Source: Tausonia pullulans (taxonomy: Eukaryota > Basidiomycota > Tremellomycetes > Cystofilobasidiales > Mrakiaceae). From it: 64,000 nt of DNA. The DNA lies in the NCBI GenBank assembly GCA_951802195.1, contig OX637626.1, positions 124,001-188,000 on the forward strand, written 5' to 3'. The position numbers and the translations under genes were made by a program. Every line of letters starts with the position of its first letter. Positions within the stretch are counted from its first letter, which is position 1. Of the stretch, positions 55,096-64,000 are shown in pieces. The notes beneath the pieces are model-generated. The model saw nothing but the letters and a program-made list of their open reading frames with translations, ran no database searches and was not told where the DNA came from.

Positions 55096-56633
55096 ATTCT
55101 CCTTAGCTACGCAGTCCCTTCCGTTTTTGTTGGGCTTGGGCGCGGCGACATTCCGCACGGCACGATTTGTAAATGACTTGCTTTCCTGATTCTTGTGCTT
55201 GCTTGACGACTGCGAAAACCGAGCGTACTCTTGACAGGTTTGTCTAGAAGTTCGGCGTGCTTGTGTGAGCACCTGAAGACACGCTAATGTCGGTGAAGAG
55301 GCGGCCGAAATGAATTGCGGGACGTCGGCTTCGCTTGCGTTTTAACCTGTCTCTCGCTGCCCCTACTTCGGATGAGTCCTGTCGCGATCTTTCTTCTCTC
55401 TCTGCTCGAGAGCTGGCGAAGTCTTCCCACACCTCTGTCGAACGGCCCGCCTGCAATTCGCCGCAACTAGCTCACGAACCGTTCCTCGCCAAGACCAGAA
55501 TGCTCCGCTCGAAAGAACTGCATTGGCTTGTCTCTGCTGGTGTTGCTGGGGAGTCCTCTTCTTTGTAGATGAAATGAGCACGCGGGGGGGTTATGTGCAC
55601 TCGCGTCGACGAGGCTTAATCGAGTTCGACGCTCCGGTAAAAAAAAACAGACTCCATCGTGTAAGCAAACAACTCGGTGGTAGATCGACTGCCATCGAGA
55701 AAGGCTTCAACAGGCAGCAAATACATCGATTTGACTTCGGGCTGTAGCCACCCATCGAGCGAATCACTTAAAAAAAGAGTCCCTGGAGTGCAAAGCAAAT
55801 GCAGGGGGACCCACATCGCATGGCTCTCGATGAGTGGCTGAGAACTGGTCCCCCATTGCACGCGAGAGCTCGCACCAAACTCCCACGCCGTGCCCACGCG
55901 CTCGTCCGCTCTCCCGTCCACCTCATCTATCTTGTTTCGTTAACCACCACCACCCACCACCACAGCTCGCTTACCTCTCAGCCCGCACGACCTACTCGTA
56001 TTCTACTTCCCGCTCGACTGGACCAGTCTCGTCTTCGCTCGCACGCCCATTCGCCCATCTAGACGCGCCTTAGCCCCGCTGACGGCTAGCTGGCCTCGCC
56101 CGACGCCGAGGGTGCTCTCTCCGTTCCCAGCCTTCATACCCAAGGGCTCTCGCCCCCCCGCCTGCGGATAGATCCGGTCCTAGCGTCTGTTAACGAGGTA
56201 TGTTCTGATCTCCCACTGCTAGTCTCCGGAAGCTCGGGTGACGGTCGGTCAGTCGCGCGGGTGCGAGCGCGTGCAGAGGCTCTGAGTTAAGCGGAATCAT
56301 CGTCCCGCCGCCGTCGTATCCTCGGTTTGTGGGACGAATAAGTCAGCCTGAGATCCTTCTGGGCTGGTCAGACAGCCTCCCTACGACTTGTCTGGACTGC
56401 ACCCTTAAACAAACGATGGGTGACTCGCGACCCGTGCGCCGTCTCCGGTGGTCGTCAGCGACCTCGCCCCTTCTTTCGCGACTTTCTTTCCTCTCGCGCT
56501 AGTGCTGTTTGATGAACAACTCCCGAGATAAACCAGGGCTGTCGGACTCTGTCAAATTTGAGGACTAATGCACACCGCCTCGGCCGCACTTTGCACACAG
56601 AAATCCTGATCGGCCAGCCAGCACGCAGCCATC
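55096..56633. other. Long intergenic / 5' leader region
   Basis: 1.5 kb between the pectinase and the MAPKKK gene. The part from about 55850 is rich in CACC and pyrimidines and probably is promoter plus long 5' UTR of the kinase. A possible 5'UTR intron could start at GTATGTTC (about 56199) after AACGAG; this is only a splice-site guess. No gene recognised. Confidence 0.4.
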
Positions 56634-59600
56634 ATGTCGGGCACGCTCCGACCGATCCTCAACCAGCAGCAGGGTTCGCCGACGTCCTCGACGTCGTCCA
56701 AAACCACAACGCCGACGTCGCCAAACTTCGGCGTCTCCGCATCCTCCAGCTCGAGGAGCCACCCGATGCCCCCCGTGCCCACCAGGACTGGGTCCTTCTC
56801 GAGCGTAGCGAGCGTCGGACCGTCGTTGTCCACGTCGATACCGGATGGGTCTGTACTGCGTTGGCAGGCGGCTGACGTCGCCGTCTTCTTGGCGTCGGTT
56901 AAGTGCGCGCACCTCGTCCCGGCGTTTGAGCGGAACGATATCACGGGCCAGGTCATCCTCGAACTTGATCAGTCGCACCTCAAGGAGCTTGGCGTCGATC
57001 GCGTCGGTGATCGCGTCCGGTTGCTCGCAGGCCTCAAGAGCCTAAAAAAGCAGCAGCATCTCCAGGCGTCCCAGGGCTGGCGGTCACTCTCGACGGGACC
57101 GTTGACTCCCAGAACGAGCCCACGAGGCAGTGTCAGCAGCATCTCTGGCCCGGGACCGACCGTCGTCGTCACTGGCGGAGAGGACGGGTTCAACCAGACG
57201 CCTCTGCAAAGTCAGCCTCAGCGCAAAACAAGCTTGCCCAACGGGTCGAGCCACGGCCTCTACTCGCAGCCGCTCTCATCCTCTCAAACATCAATCAGCT
57301 CCTTGTCTTCGTCGAGCCCGACTGCCTCAATTATTGGGATCCCGCCAACGGCCTCCGCTTTCGACCCTTTCCCTCGCATAGCCCTGGGTCTCTCTGGCCA
57401 TCACCGTCCAGCTCCGCTCAGCATCCCTACTACCACCACCTCAGGACTCCCTCAGGTCTACCAGCCCTCCCCACACAGTTCTTTCACGCCCACCTCTGGT
57501 TCCAAATCGTCTACTTCGACGATTCGTGGGGAGCGTCCAACGAGGACTAACTCGCCGCATCCTCCTCCACAAGCGCCCCCCCCGAAGAACGCTCTCCCTC
57601 CTCCCCCCATTTTCACCCAAGGTTCGGCTGCAGGTCGCAAGGACGGAACGCCCCGATCGAACGAGTACGCGTCCGCCCAGGGTGGAGCGACTTCGGCTGC
57701 TCGACGCTCTCCGTCTGGCGCGGCTATTCTTGGACCTCCGCCTGCCCTTGGCCTGCCTCCAAATCCTCGGTCGCTAGGCCAGCAGGGTGGCATCTCTGGC
57801 GCGGCGCTCACGGGCGGTTCTTTCACCGAGCGAAGAGCGAACCTTGCCAAGGAACGTGAGGGACGCGGATCCACAGCCAGCCGGTCGGGGGCCTCCCAAC
57901 CGTCGTCCGGACCCTCGCTGTCCAACTCTCCATATCGAAAGACGTCCGCGTCCGTCGGTACCGGGTCTCTCGGTCTCAACGGGCGACCGGCACCCTCCAA
58001 CCCTGTCCTATCGCACCCGTTCGCCATCGCCACGCCCTCGACGCCTGTCTCTCCTGTCTACAACATCACCGTCCCGACATCGTCATTGACGTCCTCCAGC
58101 CCGTTTTCATCTGTCGGCGGCTCTAGTCGCGGCCCCATCGGCCAGACGCCCTCCTCGGGCGTTCCTGCATCGCTCGAAGACATCCGACGCAAGACGATCA
58201 AGTTCATCAACTACGAGGACGGTAACTCGCGTGTCGTCGACCTCACAGGGTGCGAAGGTGGCGTCGAGATCATGGAGAAGGTCCTCAAGAAGTTTGGCAA
58301 ATGGAGCGGAGGCGCGAGCCGAGAGTTCGAGACAGAGAGCGACGATGACGGTGCAGACGGCTCCGTCTCGAAGCGTTGCCTCTGTGTTGATGGCTGGGGT
58401 GTCTTCCTCGAGGGTTATGGAAAATATGGAGGCGACGGCAGCAGTGAGTCCCTTTCCACTTGGCCTGTTTCAAGAGCTCATTGCTGGTCCATTCTCCTTT
58501 CTGCGTACAGGCATTCCGCTCTCGGAGGACGAACTCCTCTCCATCTGTCACGCTCCGCCGGATTCTCCGTCCCGGGAACGCGGCCTTACCATCAAGCGGA
58601 CCCGTCGATTCCCTAACCGGAAAGCTATCGAAGCCTTTTTCGGCGCAGTGCCACCCGCACCGGGCTCGCCGACCTCTCCAACGACCTACACGACTGGACC
58701 TCGGGCGAGCGGGCCCTACAGCTCTAAACTCGAAGCCAGCGATTCGGATGTTGGCGCCCAGGGTCTCTCCTCGAGACCTGGCTCCGGAGGCAACGCCAAT
58801 ACCAAGCGTCTCAACCGCGCCAGCACTGTCTCTGTCATGAGCGGACTCGGCGTTCCTCTCAACGGTCGCACGAGCGGCGAGCAGGGCGGCCGCTCGAACG
58901 GCGGGGGCAACTTCTCCCCAGACATCCCGTCCAGCAGCGCTGGCGCTGTGACTCCCTCGGCACGTTCGCCCTCGGTCGGCGGCTTCCTCAACCGCGGCCG
59001 CAAAATGTACAACTTCTTCGGCCATCGTCCGCCCTCGGAGCTCATCTCAAACCATTTGATGGACTACTTCCCAGCTGTCCAGCGCAAGGTGCTCGAGAAG
59101 ACGCAGCGTAACTCGATGCTCCGCCTCGGCTCGGGCGAGAGCTCCACGGCGATTTCGCTTGGCCCTCCCAAAACAAGCTGGGCGGACGAAGCAGCGCACC
59201 CATCGGCGAGGATGAGCACGTCGAGCCTCGCTGGCGTACACGGCAGCCCGCGGAAGAAGCGGACGAGTGGGGCCAAGTCCCATGGCTCGTCGGGGGCGAG
59301 TCTTAGAAGTTCTCATCGAGCTTCAGCCTCGCCGACTCGGGGTTCACCCGCCGCTCGAGAAGTTCAGAAGGGCGGTGGTGCGGCTGGAGGTACGAACTTC
59401 AAGAACAGCACAAATGTCACTTCGACCGTTGGTGGCGACATCCCTCGACTCTCCATTTCGACCGACGACGGCACCGTCTTCTCAAGCTCCGAATCGGACG
59501 CTGGATCTGTCGGTCCTCCCCGGCTGCCAGATTTCGCTCCTTCGACGGAGACGCTCTTTGCCTCCCTTGGCGCTTTTTCGCCCGAGCTCCTCTCGACTGA

Positions 59601-61314
59601 GTTGACCGAGGGTCCGCCGTCCTTTCCATGGGCGAGCGACGCTCGTGGGCGACGTGGGTCGAACGCCTCGGCCAGCCGGCTCAGCATGCTCTCTAAGCTT
59701 CGGAAAAACCGAGACCGGTCCGACACAGCCTCGATGCTCACCGTCGATGAAATTACCGCCCACGTCGAGAGTAAGCGCGCGAGCCGCGTTTCGTCTCGGC
59801 AGGCTGGCGGCCTCAACGAGGATGGCGAGGGCGAGGGCGATGAGGAGAGGCTCGATGGTGGACTTGAACTGGACGAAGAGGCGGATGCGCTCACGCCCGC
59901 GCCCTTTGGAGGGCAGGCCGGCTCAAGGGCTTCGACGCTCGGTGGGAGGTCGATACGCTCCGTCCGATCCGTCGTGCAGAGCGAGGACGGAGACGTTGAG
60001 AGCGAGTACGAGTCTGGAGAGGAGGACGAAGACGAGGAAGAAGGGTTTTATAGCGAAGACGAGGAGGATGACGATGAAGAGGGCGAGAGCGATGTCGAGA
60101 GCATCGAGGAGGACGAGCACGGCAAGGCGTTCATGTCGACCGGAGGTTGGTTCTAGCGCTGCTTTTGCTCCTTTTTCTTTGACTGACATTCCTTCGGTCC
60201 TCTCTCTTCAGGCAAGCGCTCCATCAAGTGGATCAAAGGCGCTCTCATCGGCTCTGGTTCCTTCGGTTCTGTCTTTCTCGGCATGGACGCCCAGAACGGA
60301 CTCCTGATGGCAGTCAAGCAAGTCGACGTCCCGACGGGTCTCTCGTCGAACGAGGAGCGGAAAAAGGACATGCTCAGCGCGCTCGAGCGCGAAATCGAAC
60401 TGTTGAAGGAGCTCCAGCACGAGAATATTGTGCAGTATCTCGGTCGGTCCCCTGCCCTCCCTTCAGCTCGTTGCGCGCCCGATGCTGACTCCCTCCGCCG
60501 CAGACTCTTCGATCGATGCGAACCACCTCAACATTTTCCTTGAGTACGTCCCCGGCGGATCCGTTGCGGCCCTCCTCGGTAACTACGGCGCCTTTGAGGA
60601 AGCTCTCGTCCGCACTTTCATCCGGCAGACACTTCAGGGTCTCTGCTACCTCCACGACAAGGACATTATTCATCGTGACATCAAGGGTGCCAATATTCTC
60701 GTCGACAACAAAGGCGGCATCAAGATTTCGGACTTCGGAATATCTAAAAAGGTCGAGAGTAGTGAGTGGGCCGGTTCATACCCATCGGTGACTGGACGAA
60801 CACACGGCTGATGCCTTACCTTTCTCAACAGACCTCCTCTCGAACAATGACCAGCGCAAGTCCCTCCAGGGCACCGTGTTTTGTTCGTCTGCTAGTTGTC
60901 TTCTCTCTCTCGCGTCGTTTCCGCTGACATCTTCCTCGTGCTTGGGGCTCCAGGGATGGCACCCGAGGTCGTCAAGCAGACTGCCCACACGCTCAAGGCT
61001 GACATCTGGAGCGTCGGTTGCCTTGTCGTCGAAATGCTTACCGGTCAGCGCCCCTGGGGGCGGCTTGATCAGATGCAGGTGGGTCTGGAGCGGTCCGTCT
61101 TGACATTAGTGGGCTGCTGCTGACGTGTCTATTATTAATTATTACCCAGGTTATGTTCCGCATCGGTGCCTTGGGCAAGCCCCAGTACCCACCAGACATC
61201 ACTGCCGAAGCGGAGAACTTCCTCGACAGGACCTTCGTCCTTAACCACCTTGAGCGGCCATCGGCGGCAGAGTTGCTTCAACACCCCTTCATTATCGACC
61301 CAATAACGCAGTAA
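56634..61314 (+). CDS. STE11: Ste11/Byr2-like MAP kinase kinase kinase
   Basis: Ste11-type MAPKKKs relay mating, filamentation and osmostress signals. Seven exons: 56634..58443, 58511..60145, 60212..60442, 60504..60771, 60832..60882, 60954..61078, 61150..61314. Order of parts: disordered Ser-rich start; SAM domain at about residues 70-140 ([36 protein letters not shown]); long Ser/Pro linker; a Ras-binding-like region ([20 protein letters not shown]); another disordered linker ending in a dense acidic block ([20 protein letters not shown]); kinase domain. Kinase motifs: [17 protein letters not shown] lysine, [34 protein letters not shown]. The WM of WMAPEV is assembled across an intron with a GTTCGT donor. 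SAM plus RBD plus kinase order is the Byr2/Ste11 architecture. Confidence 0.93.
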
Positions 61315-61919
61315 ACAACAACTTCCGGCTTTTCTACTCTCTTTCTTTTCTTGCCATTTTCTTGGTTTTTCCCTCTCGCTCCTCATCCCACCTATCCGTC
61401 GTCGTCATTTGTCGTCACGCCTTTTAACGCATAGTCCGGAACAAGTTCCCCCTAATCAAGATCATTGCACGATGTTTTGATGCCCATGCCTCGTTCTCCC
61501 CCTCAAGCCACTCGCCACTCTGGCGGGTGTCAAGACACAATCGATTCTCTGGCCGCGCGAGCGCGATCCGTCCGCTCCGCGCTTCTTCATTCTCTGACGA
61601 CAGGCTGGCTCACCTCGGAGACAAGCGACAGGCCTGGATGCGCCGATCAAATCAAGCATCATCTCGAGCCGATGAGAAATATGACAACGAGCCGGCGCAT
61701 CAACAAGCAATCAGCTGCCGCCGGCCTGGAGCCTGAAACCTGGAGCTTGCCTGCTTCCCGCCCTGGCGGCATCCGGGCGGGTGTTCGCAGCCGCGCGCTT
61801 TCTCTCAACCGCCTCGCCTGGCTTGCCCGAATCTCCTGGCCAGCCGCCATGAGCATTTCGCCTTTTCCTCTCCAACCATAACATAACATAAATCTTCACC
61901 GCTCAGCCAGCAGTGCACC
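61315..61919. other. Intergenic region
   Basis: 605 bp between the MAPKKK and proline dehydrogenase. Starts with a T-rich 3' UTR-like stretch (61320-61380). An AACATAACATAAAT sequence lies about 35 bp before the next start. No ORF with codon bias. Confidence 0.45.
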
Positions 61920-64000
61920 ATGCCATCGCTCGAGCAGACGCTCCTTCGCAAGCAGCAGCGGGTATTTGCCTCTCGAGGAGGCAAGGCCACCATCGCCGGC
62001 CTCGCCCTCACCGCCGGCGCCTTCTACACCCTCGGCGAGTCCGGCAAGACTGTCCGAGCTGACGACGGCCAGACAGCGCTTGTGGACCTCAAGATCCGCA
62101 GTGCACCTACCTCAGAGCTTCTTCGTACGCTCGCTGTCTACTCGGTCTGGTGAGTGATAAGAAACGGCGTGCTTGATGCTGCTGCCTCCGCCGGCGTCCA
62201 CCACGCAGGAGACACAGGCAGACAGCCCCGCGTGCTCGTGCGACCTCTTCCTCCGCTGCCTCTAGGGGTCAAGGAGGACGATCCACCGATCCGCGTGTAA
62301 CTTTGTATCTGTGTCTCTTCTGTGAGGAGAGGATGGCAAGGGAGTGTGGGTGGACCGACCTGCCTCCCACGCGGTGGACTCACGAGGGAGAGGGTGTCGC
62401 ATGACGAGGGCCTCGGAGCTGACCGATGACTGGTTCCTGTTCTCGATCTCCCCTCCTCTTCCTTCCACAGTCAGGTGCCCTGGATTGTGGACAACAGCCC
62501 GACCATCCTTGCCACCATGGGCTCCATCCCGGTCTTTAGCTCCATCACCCAGTGAGGCTCGTGTCGGTCGATCGGACGCAGGGCTTGCCTAGCTGACCCC
62601 GCCACTCTCGCCCAGGTTCTTCGTTCGCCACACTTTTTTTGCACAGTTCGTCGGAGGAGAGACTCCGACCGACTGCCTGAGCACGATCCGATCTCTCCGC
62701 AAGAATGACATTGGCACCCTTCTCAACTACTCAGTCGAGGTCAATAAGCCGCTGGGAGCCATTTACGCGCCACCCTCTTACGTGCTGACTCTTCTTGCCC
62801 TATGTCAGGTCCCCCACGACGACTCGGAGAGCGACCATTCCATCGCCGCCGACGCTGGTATCGATCTCAACGCTGACATTGCCGAGCGCCGCAAGAAAGC
62901 GGACAAGCACGTCGAGGAGACCATCGAATCTATCGAGGTAGCTGGCGAGGAGAGCCGCACTATCAAGGCTCCTGGCCAAATCGGCAGCACCTGGGTTGCC
63001 ATCAAGCTTGTGGGTCATTTCCTCTCGCGAGAAAGCTCGGAACGAAGGACTATGCTGATACGTTGTGCTGCTTTCTCAGACTGGTCTCATGACCGACCCT
63101 TCCGTCCTTCATCGCACGTCCAACACCATCCTCGCCCTCAGGGCCGCCCAGAAGTTGGCCTGTTCTGAGACCTATTACCCTGGAGTGAGTCGTTATAGAC
63201 TGCGCATTGTGGCATCCCGATTCTGACAGAATTATTCCTTCGCAGACCCCCGCGGACAAAGAGCTTTCCCTCATGACCACCTTCCCTGCCCCCTCGTACC
63301 CTCTGCCCTCCATCCCTGATGGCGTCACAGCCGACGATCTCGACCAGCTCCGGACTCTCTACAGCGACATGCGCCGTATCCTTTCGTCCGCTCGGCAAAA
63401 CGGTGTCCGAGTTCTCATCGATGCCGAGCACACATGGTACCAGGTGCGTTGAGCGCAACGAAATATCACTCGCCCTCGTTATTGACAGGCTGTGCTCCCC
63501 AAAGCCCGCTATCGACGCCTTCCAAACCATCCTTTCCGCCGAGTTCAACCGCCTTCCGGGCACGACCGTCAAGGAGACTCCCGCTGTTGTCGACGTCCCT
63601 GTCGTTCAGCCTCTTGTCTACGGAACGTACCAGGCCTACCTCCGTCGGAACCCAGAGCATCTCAAGCACTCGCTTGCCCATGCTCGCGCCCACGGCTACG
63701 CCCTCGGGGTCAAGCTCGTCCGTGGCGCCTACCATGAGCAGGAGTCTGCCCGATGGCGCACTATGGGCTGTGACGGACCGACGCCCGTCTGGGCGACCAA
63801 GCCTGAGACGGACGCCTGCTACGATGGCGCGCTCGAGCTTGCTCTCGACCTCGTCAAGGACGACATCGAGCGCAACGCGGCGATCTCGACGTTCGCGGTT
63901 CTATTTGGGACGCATAACAAGGACAGCGTCGCCCTCGTTGCTTCAGGTCTTCAGAAGCGGGGTCTCGCGATCCCTACCTCGGAGGGTTCACTTCTCGTCG
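61920..64000 (+). CDS. PUT1: Proline dehydrogenase, 3' partial
   Basis: Put1 is the FAD enzyme of the mitochondrial inner face that oxidises proline to pyrroline-5-carboxylate. ATG 61920 opens a basic targeting-type N terminus (MPSLEQTLLRKQQRVFASRG). Exons read STIRSLRKNDIGTLLNYSVE, the family's conserved helix, then a linker with AERRKKADKHVEETIESIEV, GSTWVAIKLTGLMTDPSVL (K-TGL substrate strand), GVRVLIDAEHTWYQ (DAEH), VYGTYQAYLR, and HGYALGVKLVRGAYHEQES (LVRGAY), followed by FGTHNKDS. The frame is open to base 64000, so the final catalytic YVPYG/RR-type motifs lie outside. At least seven introns, including one splitting Cys 78 (TG|T). Confidence 0.95.

Noticed and set aside
59923-60189. Minus-strand frame resembling a membrane protein ([18 protein letters not shown])
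   Set aside because: Exact antisense of the acidic Asp/Glu block of the MAPKKK, which always yields Leu/Val/Phe-rich antisense frames.
1-64000. Search for transposons, virus-like elements, CRISPR arrays and a new biosynthetic or defence cluster
   Set aside because: No terminal repeats, transposase, reverse transcriptase, capsid-type or array-like patterns were seen; gene order is ordinary housekeeping. The unusual signals are in splicing and small unknown genes.

Overview
This is a GC-rich, gene-dense nuclear window from a fungus. Genes are packed with short spliceosomal introns (mostly about 45-110 nt). Introns have GTNNGT-like donors, CTGAC/CTRAY-like branch sites and pyrimidine-rich AG acceptors. 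Third codon positions are strongly GC-biased, and disordered Ser/Pro tails are common. Gene content (Bor1-type transporter, Ste11-type MAPKKK with SAM domain, CreB/Ubp9-type deubiquitinase, Vam7-type PX-SNARE, Tti1, proline dehydrogenase, GH28 pectinase) fits a basidiomycete. The very intron-rich small genes suggest Pucciniomycotina (red-yeast or Microbotryomycetes-like), but that placement is inference. I saw no recognisable retroelement, virus-like element, CRISPR array or DNA transposon.

Layout, left to right: TTI1 (+, 5' end outside the window); a RidA/Mmf1-type deaminase (-); a Tda3-like FAD oxidoreductase (-) divergent from a 5-hydroxyisourate hydrolase (+); a large unknown disordered protein (+); mitochondrial GatB (-) divergent from UBA3 (+); Vam7-like PX-SNARE (-); a PAP2 lipid phosphatase (-); an Arg/Ser/Pro-rich protein (-); an unknown small gene (+); RAD51 (+); a 90-residue unknown protein (+); an aquaglyceroporin (+); a Bor1/SLC4 transporter (+); a CreB/USP12-46-type deubiquitinase (+); RPL29 (-) divergent from ubiquitin-RPL40 (+); a sparse, more AT-rich stretch (about 46.5-52.5 kb) with tRNA-Arg(ACG), a multi-exon gene of unknown function and an intron-bearing tRNA-Gly(GCC); a GH28 polygalacturonase (+); a Ste11-like MAPKKK (+); and proline dehydrogenase (+, 3' end outside the window).

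Functional links are modest and housekeeping in kind. Two translation genes (RPL29, UBI-RPL40) share one long divergent region. Three ubiquitin-system genes (UBA3, the USP, UBI-L40) lie in the window, as expected by chance. RidA and GatB are mitochondrial or translation-supporting.

The most striking signal is splicing rather than a new gene cluster. Several conserved proteins are only readable through very short exons (7, 11, 14, 22 and 26 nt). In RPL29 the ATG itself is split by an intron, and in the USP the catalytic Cys codon is split. There are well-supported GC-AG introns and a recurrent GTTCG(T/C) donor. All exon models here are hand-derived from frame closure and family knowledge. No alignment or search was run.
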